A stretch of DNA of 54,541 nucleotides from DATJOJ01 sp035507035 (GTDB taxonomy: Bacteria > Acidobacteriota > Terriglobia > Terriglobales > Acidobacteriaceae). The stretch spans positions 1 through 54,541 of the forward strand of contig DATJOJ010000006.1 of NCBI GenBank assembly GCA_035507035.1, given 5' to 3'. Below, one piece after another: positions 26,448 through 35,098 of this stretch (its first letter is position 1; every line of letters begins with the position of its first letter). The translations under genes were made by a program, and so were the position numbers. The notes beneath the pieces were generated by a model, which was given only the letters and a program-made list of their open reading frames with translations, was not told the origin of the DNA and did not search any database.

Positions 26448-27464
26448 GTGCGCTGCCTACGGCGAATTCCACTTTCGATAATTTTGGCTGGTTTAGCCCT
26501 GTTGCTCTGTGCTTCGACTCAAGCTTTCGCTCAGGTCTCGGTCGACGACGTGCACATTATTCCTCGGGTTCAGTCGCCGCCCAAGCCGGACCCGATGGAT
26601 GAGGGAAATCCGTCTTTAAAGACTCACACCAAGCCCATGAAGGTGGACGTCAGCTTGGTTTTGGTACCGGTTACCATTACCGACCCCATGAATCGCCTCG
26701 TGACCGGACTGGACAAAGACAACTTCCAGGTTTTCGAGGACAAGATTCCGCAAGAAGTAAAGACTTTCTCCAGTGAAGACGCCCCGGTTTCAATTGGCGT
26801 GATCTTTGACATGAGCGGCAGCATGAGCAGCAAGATTGACCGCGCTCGGGAGGCGGTCAGCGAATTTTTCAAAACCGCCAATCCTCAGGACGAATTCTTC
26901 ATGATTACCTTTGCCGACAAGCCGGAGGAGGTCTCCGACTTCACCTCGTCGGTGGAAGATATCCAAGGGAAGCTCGTTTATACGGTTCCCAAGGGCCGCA
27001 CGGCCCTGCTCGACGCCATCTATCTCGGCATCAGTAAGATGCGGCAGGCAAAATACACTAAGAAGGCCCTGCTGATCATTTCCGACGGCGGCGACAACCA
27101 TAGCCGCTACACCGAAGGAGAAATTAAGTCCATGGTCAAAGAGGCCGATACGCTGATTTACGCCATCGGCATCTACGACCATTATTTCCCTACAGAGGAA
27201 GAGCGTCTTGGCCCTGGGTTGCTGGCTGAAATCACCGAACTGACCGGCGGACGCGCCTTTACCATCGATAATCCCAACGACTTAGCCGATGTGGCCACAA
27301 AAATTGGCATCGAGCTGCGCAACCAATATGTACTCGGTTACCGTCCAACACACCCCGGACATGACGGCAGATGGCGTAAGATAAAAGTGAAGTTACTTCC
27401 GCCAAAGGGACTACCGCCGTTACGGGTGTATGCCAAGACGGGATACTATGCGCCTTCGGAATGA
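26448..27464 (+). CDS. VWFA-domain secreted protein, Acidobacteria-type (first of tandem pair)
   Basis: Secreted or periplasmic von Willebrand A-domain protein of the Acidobacteria-expanded family. GTG 26448 is chosen because GGGAGGA lies five bases upstream; it yields a clean signal peptide (RIPLSIILAGLALLLCAST ... AFAQ) and 338 aa. A beta-rich N-terminal segment (VSLVLVPVTITDPMNRLV, NFQVFEDK) precedes the VWA fold, whose MIDAS motif is DMSGSMSS near residue 118. Other landmarks are KKALLIISDGGDNHSRYT and a C-terminal RNQYVLGYRP followed by WRKIKVKL. It overlaps the next gene. The partners and ligand are unknown. Confidence 0.9.
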   Translation: MRCLRRIPLSIILAGLALLLCASTQAFAQVSVDDVHIIPRVQSPPKPDPMDEGNPSLKTHTKPMKVDVSLVLVPVTITDPMNRLVTGLDKDNFQVFEDKIPQEVKTFSSEDAPVSIGVIFDMSGSMSSKIDRAREAVSEFFKTANPQDEFFMITFADKPEEVSDFTSSVEDIQGKLVYTVPKGRTALLDAIYLGISKMRQAKYTKKALLIISDGGDNHSRYTEGEIKSMVKEADTLIYAIGIYDHYFPTEEERLGPGLLAEITELTGGRAFTIDNPNDLADVATKIGIELRNQYVLGYRPTHPGHDGRWRKIKVKLLPPKGLPPLRVYAKTGYYAPSE

Positions 27465-28632
27465 TCGACTCCTTGCCCTGCTGGGCTTTTTTCTTGTCAT
27501 CTGTTTAGCAGCCGCCGTGCAGCGCACATCTGCGCAATCCAACGCTGCACCTCCGCCATCTGCCGGCGCGTCAAGTCCGCAGAATGGAACGCCGGCACAG
27601 AATCCAGCCCCGCAATCGCCGCCTCAGACAACCAATCCGCCGCCGACCACGACTCCTTCCCAAACGGCAGCCCCGCAAAATGGCGCTCCGAGCCCACAAA
27701 ATCAAGCTCCGCCGCAGAGTGGAACCCAGCAGCCGGGTGCGACTCAGGAGCAACCGGCGCAGGATCAGAATCAGGCTCCCAACGACAACGGGATTTTCGT
27801 CTTCAAGAAAGAAGTAGATGAGGTCGTGCTCCATGCCACGGTGATTGACACCAAGAACAATCGCATGGTGATGGATCTGAACAAGGACAATTTCACGGTC
27901 TACGAAGACAACCAGCTTCAGAAAATCAGTTCGTTCCGGCACGAAGATATTCCCGTCGCTATGGGGATCGTGATCGACAATTCTGGCTCTATGCGGGAGA
28001 AGCGCGACAAGGTCAACAAGGCCGCGCTCAATCTGGTCCGCTCCAGTAATCCCCAGGACCAGGTTTTTGTGGTCAATTTCAACGACGAGTACTACCTCGA
28101 CCAACCGTTCACCGGCAATATCAATCTCTTGCGGGACGCGCTCGAGAAAGTGGAGGCCCGTGGCGGAACTGCACTCTACGACGCGATTGTCGCGTCTGCT
28201 GATTACGAAAAGAAGCAGGCGCGGCTGCAAAAGAAAGTTCTCTTTGTTGTGACCGACGGCGAAGACAACGCGAGCCGCGAGACATTAGAGGAGGCAATCC
28301 GCCGCCTGCAGCAGGAGAATGGGCCTACCGTTTATACCATCGGATTGCTGGGTGAGGAACGCGCTCGCCGCGCTCGCCGGGCGCTCGAAACCATTGCACA
28401 GCGAAGCGGGGGAATCGCGTTTTTTCCGGGTACGTTGGACCAAGTCGACGAAATTAGCAGCAAGATTGCCCATGACATTCGCAGCCAATACACCATTGGC
28501 TACAAGCCAATCAAGCCTCGGAGCGTGAAGGGATATCGAACCATCAAGGTCGAGGCCCATGCCAAGGGATACAAAGACCTCTCGGTGCGCACACGTACGG
28601 GCTATTTCCCCGGACAAGAGCAAGGGCAATAG
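27448..28632 (+). CDS. VWFA-domain secreted protein, Acidobacteria-type (second of tandem pair)
   Basis: Paralogue of the preceding gene with the same architecture plus a long low-complexity linker. A signal peptide (LLALLGFFLVICLAAAV) is followed by a Pro/Gln/Ala/Asn-rich stretch at about residues 30-108, then the VWA domain with MIDAS DNSGSMRE near residue 178, LFVVTDGEDNASRET and the terminal RSQYTIGYKP. ATG 27448 gives 394 aa; ATG 27430 is also possible. Either way the start lies inside the upstream gene, so the two are translationally coupled and probably arose by duplication. The linker suggests a cell-wall- or membrane-spanning tether. Confidence 0.9.
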   Translation: MRLRNDRLLALLGFFLVICLAAAVQRTSAQSNAAPPPSAGASSPQNGTPAQNPAPQSPPQTTNPPPTTTPSQTAAPQNGAPSPQNQAPPQSGTQQPGATQEQPAQDQNQAPNDNGIFVFKKEVDEVVLHATVIDTKNNRMVMDLNKDNFTVYEDNQLQKISSFRHEDIPVAMGIVIDNSGSMREKRDKVNKAALNLVRSSNPQDQVFVVNFNDEYYLDQPFTGNINLLRDALEKVEARGGTALYDAIVASADYEKKQARLQKKVLFVVTDGEDNASRETLEEAIRRLQQENGPTVYTIGLLGEERARRARRALETIAQRSGGIAFFPGTLDQVDEISSKIAHDIRSQYTIGYKPIKPRSVKGYRTIKVEAHAKGYKDLSVRTRTGYFPGQEQGQ

Positions 28633-28693
28633 GAAACTCGTCTCATGACCTTTGGGCGATTGACGCCTAGCGTCTGCTTCCGTACCCTGTAGA

Positions 28694-29644
28694 GTGCACA
28701 AGACGATCGAGCGGACCCTGCTGAACGTGACCGACGATATCACCCAACTTGTCGGCCAGACTCCCATGCTTCGGCTCAAGCGGGTTGCGCCTTCTGGCGC
28801 AGCTGAGGTCTATGCCAAGCTGGAATATTTGAATCCTGGCGGCAGCGTGAAGGACCGCGCTGCGATTGGGATCATCCGCCGCGCCGAGCAAGAAGGCCGT
28901 CTGAAGCCCGGAGGAATGATTGTAGAGGCGACGGCCGGCAATACCGGCATTGGCTTGGCTTTGATTGGGGTCAATCGGGGATACAAGGTCGCCCTATTCG
29001 TGCCCGAAACTTTCTCCGAAGAAAAAGTGATGATCATGCGGGCCCTCGGCGCCGAGGTGACGCGCACTCCAGACGACGAGGGCATGACCGGTGCAATCCA
29101 TCGGGCCAAAGAACTTACCGCGCGAAACGGCAACGCCTTCATGGCTTCGCAGTTCGAAAATCCCGCCAATCCTGATTACCACTACGAAACTACCGCCAGC
29201 GAAATCTTTGAGCAGATGGAAGGACAGGTCGATGCTATTGCGATTGGCGCTGGTACTGCCGGTACATTTACGGGGATCGCGCGTTATATGAAAGAGCGCT
29301 TGCCCAAAGTATTCACGGTCGCTGTCGAGACCCAGGGCTCAGTTTTAGGAGGTGGTCAGCCGGGCAAGCACAAAGTCGAGGGCATCGGGGCGAGCTTTAT
29401 TCCCAAGAACTTCGACAAGTCAGTGTGCGACCAAGTCATGATGGTTACCGACGTTGACGCCTTCGGCATGGTAAAGCGGCTGGCGGCCGAAGAAGGGGTT
29501 CTCGGTGGATCGAGTGCCGGTGCCAATGTGTTTGCGTCGGTAGAAATTGCGAAACGTCTAGGCCCAGGCAAGCGCGTCGTCACAATGATTCCCGATTCTG
29601 CCGAAAGGTATCTTTCCAAAAAGATTTTTGAGGGCGGAATTTAG
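28694..29644 (+). CDS. cysK: Cysteine synthase (O-acetylserine sulfhydrylase)
   Basis: PLP enzyme making cysteine from O-acetylserine and sulfide. The PLP lysine is in NPGGSVKDRAA, the substrate loop is EATAGNTGIGLAL, the phosphate-binding glycine loop is GAGTAGTFTG, and the C-terminal IPDSAERYLS matches CysK. Length 316 aa from GTG 28694; GTG 28727 (start TDDITQLVGQTPML) is a shorter alternative that fits the family N-terminus well. It forms a sulfur-amino-acid pair with the trans-sulfuration gene downstream, from which it is separated by a large palindrome. Cystathionine beta-synthases share this fold, so with the next gene a reverse trans-sulfuration role cannot be excluded. Confidence 0.92.
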   Translation: MHKTIERTLLNVTDDITQLVGQTPMLRLKRVAPSGAAEVYAKLEYLNPGGSVKDRAAIGIIRRAEQEGRLKPGGMIVEATAGNTGIGLALIGVNRGYKVALFVPETFSEEKVMIMRALGAEVTRTPDDEGMTGAIHRAKELTARNGNAFMASQFENPANPDYHYETTASEIFEQMEGQVDAIAIGAGTAGTFTGIARYMKERLPKVFTVAVETQGSVLGGGQPGKHKVEGIGASFIPKNFDKSVCDQVMMVTDVDAFGMVKRLAAEEGVLGGSSAGANVFASVEIAKRLGPGKRVVTMIPDSAERYLSKKIFEGGI

Positions 29645-29651
29645 AAACAAG

Positions 29652-29738
29652 CTTAGCAATTAGCTCTTAGCCTTTCGCCATGCATCGCTACAGCCCGAGG
29701 CAGCAGGCTGTCGAAGGGGCTAAATGCCAAGTGCTAAG
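29652..29738. repeat. Nested imperfect palindrome between cysK and the trans-sulfuration gene
   Basis: An outer pair of arms, 29652-29677 and 29712-29738, can pair over about 26 bases with four mismatches and one bulge (CTTAGCAATTAGC against CTTAGCACTTGGC, read as reverse complements). Inside it ACAGCC 29690-29695 pairs with GGCTGT 29706-29711. The right side has no clean U-tract. It could be a REP-like mobile palindrome or an intra-operon RNA structure. Confidence 0.55.
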
Positions 29739-29763
29739 GGCCAACGGCTTCCTCAAATAAAAT

Positions 29764-30924
29764 ATGCCCCCATTGAAAAACCATTCTGCCTTTGCTACTC
29801 GCGCCATCCACGTCGGCCAGGAGCCGGATCCGGAAACTGGCGCGGTCTCTCCTCCTATCCATGCCACTTCGACGTACGTTCAGGAGGAAATCGGGAAGAA
29901 CAAGGGCTATGACTACTCCCGCGCGGGCAATCCGACCCGCACCCGATTGGAACAGAATCTCGCGTCCCTCGAGGGCGGCATCGCCTCGCGAGTGTTTGCC
30001 AGCGGAATGGCGGCGATTAACGCCCTGTGCACGATGTACAAAACCGGCGACCACGTAGTGTGTGGGCACAACCTCTACGGGGGGGTGCCGCGCCTGTTCA
30101 ACCAGGTTCTGACCGGTTATGGCATTGAATTTACCTATGTCGACACATCGGAAGTGAGAAACGTCGAGCGCGCCCTGCGCAAATCCACGCGCATGGTTTA
30201 TGTGGAGACGCCGACTAATCCTCTGATGGCGCTTAGCGACATTCGCGCGATCAGCGACCTTTGCCGCAAGAAGAAAGTCGAACTGGTGGTCGACAACACC
30301 TTCATGTCGCCTTATTTCCAGCAGCCGATTGCATTGGGTGCAGACATGGTCGTGCACTCCACAACCAAGTTTCTGAACGGTCACAGCGACGGGATCGGTG
30401 GAGTTGTCGTCTGCACCAAGCCGGAACAGGCTGAGCAGTTGGCGTTCGTACAAAAAGCCGCCGGCGCAATTCTGTCTCCTTTCGAGTGCTGGCTGGTCTT
30501 GCGTGGCGTTAAAACGTTAGTGGTCCGCATGGAGCAGCATGACCGCAATGGTCGCACCGTTGCGGATTTCCTGGCGAAACATAAAAAAGTCAAAAAAGTT
30601 TACTATCCCGGCCTGCCCGACCATCCTCAACACGAACTGGCTCAACGGCAGATGGCTGGCTTCGGCGCCATGATTACGTTTGAAACCGGCTCGCTTTCGA
30701 ATGCCAATAAGATGCTGAGAAGAGTTCGTGTCGCCTCGTTGGGCGAATCGCTCGGAGGCGTAGAAACGCTTATTTCTCATCCCGCAAGCATGACTCACGG
30801 CGCGTTGGGGGAAAAGGGAAGAAATGCGATCGGCATCACCGACGGGATGGTGCGAATCTCTGTCGGAATCGAAGGCGTCGATGACCTCATCGCCGATCTC
30901 GATCAGGCGCTGGCGGCAATTTAG
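29764..30924 (+). CDS. Trans-sulfuration PLP enzyme (cystathionine gamma-synthase/lyase family)
   Basis: Cys/Met metabolism PLP-dependent enzyme of 386 aa. It has the family start FATRAIHVGQEPDPETGAVSPPIHATSTY in broken segments, YDYSRAGNPTR, the FASGMAAINAL loop, YVETPTNPL, VVDNTFMSPYF and the PLP lysine in VHSTTKFLNGHSD. The C-terminus contains LGESLGGVETLISHPASMTH and ISVGIEG. Gamma-synthase and gamma-lyase cannot be separated reliably by eye. Being next to cysK favours a cysteine/methionine interconversion role. ATG 29764 is preceded by an A-rich stretch without a strong ribosome binding site. Confidence 0.92.
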   Translation: MPPLKNHSAFATRAIHVGQEPDPETGAVSPPIHATSTYVQEEIGKNKGYDYSRAGNPTRTRLEQNLASLEGGIASRVFASGMAAINALCTMYKTGDHVVCGHNLYGGVPRLFNQVLTGYGIEFTYVDTSEVRNVERALRKSTRMVYVETPTNPLMALSDIRAISDLCRKKKVELVVDNTFMSPYFQQPIALGADMVVHSTTKFLNGHSDGIGGVVVCTKPEQAEQLAFVQKAAGAILSPFECWLVLRGVKTLVVRMEQHDRNGRTVADFLAKHKKVKKVYYPGLPDHPQHELAQRQMAGFGAMITFETGSLSNANKMLRRVRVASLGESLGGVETLISHPASMTHGALGEKGRNAIGITDGMVRISVGIEGVDDLIADLDQALAAI

Positions 30925-31062
30925 GGCCCGCTGCTGATTCCGGGATCAACGCGGATCCGGCTCTTCGCGAGTCAGAGCTTACCCATGAGGCCGCACACGA
31001 CGATCCTGCCTATTCTCTGGATTATTGGCGGCTGAATCTCGCGGGAAAGCGATCGGCTTAAA

Positions 31063-31380
31063 CTAGTCGACGGAATCTTCGAGCCATTGCAAATATTCTA
31101 AGCTGCCGCTCTCAATCGCGAGGCACAGACACTCCGGCAATTCATAAGAGTGCATCTCTTTGATTGCATCACGGACACGCTCAAAAGCCGCGGCAGTCGT
31201 CTTGATAAGGAGCATCCATTCATCGGCTTCGTCCCGCTTTCCCTGCCAGCGATAAATAGACAAAACTCCCGGAATAACATTCACGCAGGCAGCCAACTTG
31301 CGATCGACCAGCGCCTCCGCAATGCGGCGCGCCTCATCGCGCGATCCCGCGGTAGTGAGGACAAGCCTGTTCTGGGTCAT
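31063..31380 (-). CDS. cutA: CutA1 divalent-cation tolerance protein
   Basis: Small trimeric signalling-like protein of 105 aa, full family length. The sequence shows LVLTTAGSRDEARRIAEALV, LAACVNVIPGVLSIYRWQGK, EWMLLIKTT and the family's HSYELPECLCLAIESGS. E. coli CutA affects copper tolerance, but its mechanism is not firm. It is isolated, on the strand opposite to both neighbours. The 138-base gap before it (30925-31062) shows only a weak GATCC-type inverted repeat near 30938-30961. Confidence 0.93.
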   Translation of the reverse strand: MTQNRLVLTTAGSRDEARRIAEALVDRKLAACVNVIPGVLSIYRWQGKRDEADEWMLLIKTTAAAFERVRDAIKEMHSYELPECLCLAIESGSLEYLQWLEDSVD

Positions 31381-31597
31381 TAAGAATCATCCTTCGCTGC
31401 GCCTTTCAGTCTAAGGCATGTAAGCGAAAGTTGCGGTTGCCCGGCAAATCGATTGGGGAGAACCTGACCTGTTTGTCAAACTTGGTTCCTTTTATCCGCG
31501 GCGAAGAGAATTTCGCTTGACGCGGGAAGTGAAGGAGACGTTCACTGGGAAACTGGGGCATAATCCTCGTGACTTCCTTAACCGTTAGGGCGATGCA

Positions 31598-32068
31598 ATG
31601 GATTTTCGAGTAAAGCAGTCTTCCACCTTTCGGGCCCTGACTAATCCTGAAGAGAGTTTACGTACTCTGGTGGAACGCGCGCCGGAGGCAGAGGCGTGGG
31701 CAGACCGCGCCAAGGAAAAACTGCAGCCAACATTAACCCTGCTCTATGCCATCCGTCGCCGCTTGGCAACCGGAGCGGTGGCGGCACTCGCCGTTTGGCT
31801 ATTTGTGCATGTTATGTTTGGCGCCAACGGTATGGTAGTTTATCGCAAAAAGAAGGCCGAGTACGAAGTGTTGCAACAGCAAATCGACAAACTGAAAACC
31901 GAAAACGACCGCTATTCCCAACAGATCGATTCCTTGCAAAACGATCCCAAGGCCATGGAAAAGGAAGCCCGCGAGCAATTGCACTACGCGCGTCCTGGCG
32001 AAGTTGTCTACGTATCCCCACCGCCTGCGAAGCCACCCCAGCCTGACAATCGGACCGCGAGCAAATAG
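31598..32068 (+). CDS. FtsB/DivIC-like septum formation initiator
   Basis: 156 aa bitopic membrane protein. A cytoplasmic N-terminus of about 55 residues precedes one membrane helix (GAVAALAVWLFVHVMFG, residues 58-75). A periplasmic coiled coil (KKAEYEVLQQQIDKLKTEN, then YSQQIDSLQNDP) and the typical DivIC tail EKEAREQLHYARPGEVVYV follow. Such proteins bridge early and late divisome components through FtsL and FtsQ. The long cytoplasmic part is unusual compared with E. coli FtsB. The 217-base gap upstream (31381-31597) shows no gene. Confidence 0.85.
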   Translation: MDFRVKQSSTFRALTNPEESLRTLVERAPEAEAWADRAKEKLQPTLTLLYAIRRRLATGAVAALAVWLFVHVMFGANGMVVYRKKKAEYEVLQQQIDKLKTENDRYSQQIDSLQNDPKAMEKEAREQLHYARPGEVVYVSPPPAKPPQPDNRTASK

Positions 32069-32237
32069 CCATCCGTTTTGCGTTCATCTGCGTATTGTCA
32101 GTGTGGTATAGTTGCGAAACTCAAGATAGTCAGAACGATGCGCGTCACCGAAGGTTGACGTAGTGTCAAGCAGCGATTCAGAAGCAGCGGGCGATTCCAA
32201 TATATCTGCGGCTTAGCCGCTAACTTCGAGGTTTGCG

Positions 32238-32558
32238 ATGAAAAAATTGCTTTTGTTTTGTCTAGCACTTTCCCTGATCCTCTTCGCGGTTTCGGGCGCC
32301 TTTGCCGCCGATACCACAGTCAACGGATACGTAAGCGACTCGATGTGCGGCGCCAAAGGTGCGAAGGCCGGTCACACCGATTGCGCGAATAAATGCATTT
32401 CGAAGGGCGCAGCCTATGTGGTGGTCACAGATGGTGACCAAAAGGTTCTGAACGTCTCTAATCCCGACGCTCTGAAGGGACATGAAGGTCATCACGTCGC
32501 AGTTACCGGTGAAGTTAAGGGCGACACGATTACGGTCGAAAGCGTCAAGATGATGTGA
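32238..32558 (+). CDS. Small secreted protein of unknown function, Acidobacteria-type
   Basis: 106 aa protein with a strong signal peptide (KKLLLFCLALSLILFAVSGAFA). The mature part is a compact beta-rich domain: TTVNGYVSDSMCGAKG, then GHTDCANKCISKGAAYVVV, then HHVAVTGEVKGDTITVESV, suggesting an OB-like fold with three cysteines. I recognise the type as a frequent secreted protein in this phylum but know no function. GAGG lies just upstream of ATG 32238. A strong terminator follows at 32582-32610. Confidence 0.85.
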   Translation: MKKLLLFCLALSLILFAVSGAFAADTTVNGYVSDSMCGAKGAKAGHTDCANKCISKGAAYVVVTDGDQKVLNVSNPDALKGHEGHHVAVTGEVKGDTITVESVKMM

Positions 32559-32581
32559 AGTTTTTCTAATTTGATCCAGAG

Positions 32582-32610
32582 AGGGCGGCGCCGACGCCGC
32601 CCTTTGTTTT
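32582..32610 (+). terminator. Intrinsic terminator after the small secreted gene
   Basis: AGGGCGGCG at 32582-32590 and CGCCGCCCT at 32595-32603 form a perfect 9-bp stem with a four-base loop, followed by TTGTTTT. It is 24 bases past the stop codon. Confidence 0.9.
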
Positions 32611-32634
32611 CGACGAAACCCAGGGATCCATTCC

Positions 32635-33606
32635 ATGCAAGCGCTCTACTTTGATGGGGAGCTTTCGGTTCGTGAAGTGCCAACTCCCAAACCTGCGCCC
32701 GGCGAGGCTTTGATTCGCATGAGACTGGCTGGGATCTGCGGCACGGACCGCCAGATTCTCAAGGGTTATGCCGGTTTTCGCGGTATTCCCGGGCATGAAT
32801 TTGTCGGCGAGGTGGTCGATTGCGAATCGTCCGCGTGGGTTGGTAAGCGTGTAGTCGGAGAGATCAACGTCACCTGTGGTCATTGTGACTGGTGCCGTCG
32901 CGGGCTGGGCCGCCATTGCTCGAGCCGCGTGGTGATGGGAATTATTCAGTGGCCCGGCACCTTCGCCGAATTCATCACCCTCCCTATCGTCAATCTGCAC
33001 GAAGTTCCCGCCAATGTCGCCGACGAGGTAGCGGTGCTTACCGAACCGCTCGCCGCAGCTTGCGAGATTCTGGAGCAAATGCCGAACGCTCGAGGCACGC
33101 GCACGGCCGTGATCGGCGCCGGGCGGCTAGGCTTGCTGATTGCTCAAGTGCTTCGCCAAGCGGGATCTGATGTTACGGTCATCGGACGCAGCGCGGCCAA
33201 ACTGGATCTCGCGCGTTCGTGGGGACTTGGTGTCGTTCAGTCGGAGCCGGGTGTAACCTCCAATCCCAAACTTGCTCCCAAAAGTCTCTCTCTCGTAATC
33301 GAGGCGACCGGTTCGCCTCAGGGCCTAGATCTCGCCTTGCGGCTGGTTGAACCGCGAGGAACTGTGGTGATGAAGTCTACTTTTCATCAACCGGCGCGGT
33401 TCGATACCGCAAAGTTGGTGGTCGACGAGATCACATTACTCGGTTCGCGGTGCGGTAAGTTTGAGAGTGCGCTCGCACTCCTCAATGCTGGATCGATTTG
33501 TACAAAGGGAATGATTTCTAGGATATTTCCACTCGAGCACGGCGTTGAAGCGTTCCAGTATCTGGAAACTCCGGGCTGCTTGAAGGTGCTGCTGGCAAAT
33601 CGCTGA
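32635..33606 (+). CDS. Zinc-dependent MDR-family alcohol/polyol dehydrogenase
   Basis: 323 aa medium-chain dehydrogenase, NAD(P)-dependent. The catalytic zinc region is GICGTDRQI and GHEFVGEV, and the structural zinc site is CGHCDWCRRGLGRHC with four cysteines. The Rossmann motif is VIGAGRLGLLIAQ. The protein is about 20-30 residues shorter than threonine or sorbitol dehydrogenases. The substrate cannot be assigned. It begins 25 bases after a strong terminator and so probably has its own promoter or depends on read-through. Confidence 0.9.
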   Translation: MQALYFDGELSVREVPTPKPAPGEALIRMRLAGICGTDRQILKGYAGFRGIPGHEFVGEVVDCESSAWVGKRVVGEINVTCGHCDWCRRGLGRHCSSRVVMGIIQWPGTFAEFITLPIVNLHEVPANVADEVAVLTEPLAAACEILEQMPNARGTRTAVIGAGRLGLLIAQVLRQAGSDVTVIGRSAAKLDLARSWGLGVVQSEPGVTSNPKLAPKSLSLVIEATGSPQGLDLALRLVEPRGTVVMKSTFHQPARFDTAKLVVDEITLLGSRCGKFESALALLNAGSICTKGMISRIFPLEHGVEAFQYLETPGCLKVLLANR

Positions 33607-33627
33607 TGATTTGTCCAACCAGAACTG

Positions 33628-34401
33628 CTATCGGACTACGCCTTCCAAGGGAGAACTGGCCGTCGCATAAAGCTTCTTCCCCATGCGTCCGGCGAGATAT
33701 GCTTCGCGCCCCGCAAGCACCGCATGTTTCATGGCCTCAGCCATCAAGATTGGGTCCTGGGCATTGGCAATGCCTGTATTCATCAGCACGGCATCGGCGC
33801 CCAGTTCCATGGCCACCGCCGCATCGGACGCAGTACCAACCCCGGCATCGACGATCAATGGCACGCCCGTAATCACTTCTCGCAGGATTCGAATGTTGGC
33901 GGCGTTCTGAATTCCCAATCCGCTGCCGATGGGCGCGCCGAGCGGCATGATCGCGCTGGCCCCCGCGTCCAGCAGGCGCTTGGCGAAAACTACGTCATCC
34001 GAAGTGTAAGGAAGTACGGTGAAACCTTCCTTGACTAGAATGCGCGTAGCTTCCAGGGTGGCCTGAACGTCGGGATAAAGTGTCGCTTGATCGCCAATCA
34101 CTTCCAGTTTGATCCAGTCGGAAAGCCCGACCTCGCGTCCCAATCGTGCGGCACGCACTGCTTCATCGGCGGTATAGCAGCCGGCAGTATTGGGAAGCAG
34201 GAAATACTTCTTGGGGTCGATGAAGTCGAGTAAAGATTCTTTGCTGCGATCCAGGTTGACGCGGCGGACGGCGACGGTCACCATGTCGGCGCCGCTCGCT
34301 TCCAGCGCACGTGCAGTTTCCTGAAAAGATTTGTATTTTCCAGTTCCCACAATGAGCCGGGAACGAAAGGTGCGACCGGCAATAATGAGCGAGTCCGTCA
34401 T
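33628..34401 (-). CDS. thiG: Thiazole synthase ThiG
   Basis: Builds the thiazole phosphate of thiamin from deoxyxylulose phosphate, dehydroglycine or glycine, and ThiS-thiocarboxylate. The TIM barrel starts LIIAGRTFRSRLIVGTGKY; the Schiff-base lysine is Lys98 in SDWIKLEVIGD, and the phosphate-binding loops are PLGAPIGSG and DAGVGTASDAA. ATG 34401 gives 257 aa, the family length. The frame is open much further upstream to 34746, but this would overlap the divergent regulator gene and has no homology. No thiS, thiF, thiH, thiO or thiE gene is near, and I see no TPP riboswitch upstream. Confidence 0.95.
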   Translation of the reverse strand: MTDSLIIAGRTFRSRLIVGTGKYKSFQETARALEASGADMVTVAVRRVNLDRSKESLLDFIDPKKYFLLPNTAGCYTADEAVRAARLGREVGLSDWIKLEVIGDQATLYPDVQATLEATRILVKEGFTVLPYTSDDVVFAKRLLDAGASAIMPLGAPIGSGLGIQNAANIRILREVITGVPLIVDAGVGTASDAAVAMELGADAVLMNTGIANAQDPILMAEAMKHAVLAGREAYLAGRMGKKLYATASSPLEGVVR

Positions 34402-34648
34402 GTTCCTATTGTAATGCCACTCGACAAAGAGGCAGAAGAACCAAACGGGAGAACGCCAGCCTTCTGAATGGTAGACCAGCGGGTCGAAAGAATGAATAAT
34501 CAGATCAGAATCAAAATCATATATGGTATTATGCGCTTCAGTTGCATGGGGGAAGGTGAATAGTCGTAGGCCGCCGGAGCAAAATCTAAAGTTCGGGCGG
34601 CCTTTGACCACTCGTCCCTTGCCGCTGTAGGATTTCGCCGGAGTTCTT

Positions 34649-35086
34649 ATGAAAACCAACCCGGCGCAAGCAAACCGCAAAATCGAGTTGTTGCTCAAGC
34701 CGCGGGAAGCCGCTCTGCAGCTGAGAATCAGCTTTCCCACCATCAAGCAGTGGATCTACGGGCGCAAAATCCGCAGCGTAAAGACCCCTGGCGGTCATCA
34801 TCGTATTCCGCAAAGTGAAGTCGATCGGCTTTTGTTTCGCACCCGAGGAAAAACTGCGCCCGAGCGTGACGATATAATGCGCCGCGTCAGCGGAAGGAAT
34901 CAATTGGTGGGAAGGGTCGAGGATGTTCGCATCAGCGGCCTGATGGCAGAAGTTACGCTTTCCATCGGCAATCAGCGAATCACTTCCATCATTACTGCCC
35001 GCTCGGCGCGCGAAATGCAATTGAAAGCCGGGCAAACCGCGGCTGCTCTGATCAAAGCCACCGAGGTGATGATCTTGCGGGTCTAA
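34649..35086 (+). CDS. Helix-turn-helix plus TOBE (Mop) domain regulator
   Basis: 145 aa two-domain protein. Residues about 15-60 form an excisionase/MerR-like winged helix: LKPREAALQLRISFPTIKQW followed by RKIRSVKTPGGHHRIPQSEV. Residues 80-145 form a molybdate-binding-type TOBE domain: GRNQLVGRVEDVRISGLMAE through AREMQLKAGQTAAALIKATEVM. This order resembles small molybdate-responsive regulators, but no mod transporter or molybdenum-cofactor gene is visible. It ends 13 bases before the convergent tolC-like gene. The 34402-34648 gap upstream shows no gene. Confidence 0.88.
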   Translation: MKTNPAQANRKIELLLKPREAALQLRISFPTIKQWIYGRKIRSVKTPGGHHRIPQSEVDRLLFRTRGKTAPERDDIMRRVSGRNQLVGRVEDVRISGLMAEVTLSIGNQRITSIITARSAREMQLKAGQTAAALIKATEVMILRV

Positions 35087-35098
35087 AGTCACAGAAAT

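Noticed and set aside
34402..34648. TPP riboswitch upstream of thiG
   Set aside because: The conserved CTGAGA and ACCTGATCTGG-type core is not present in the right order on the minus strand.
34402..34746. N-terminal extension of thiG by 115 codons
   Set aside because: Overlaps the divergent HTH-TOBE gene, has no ThiG similarity, and the ATG at 34401 gives the normal family length.
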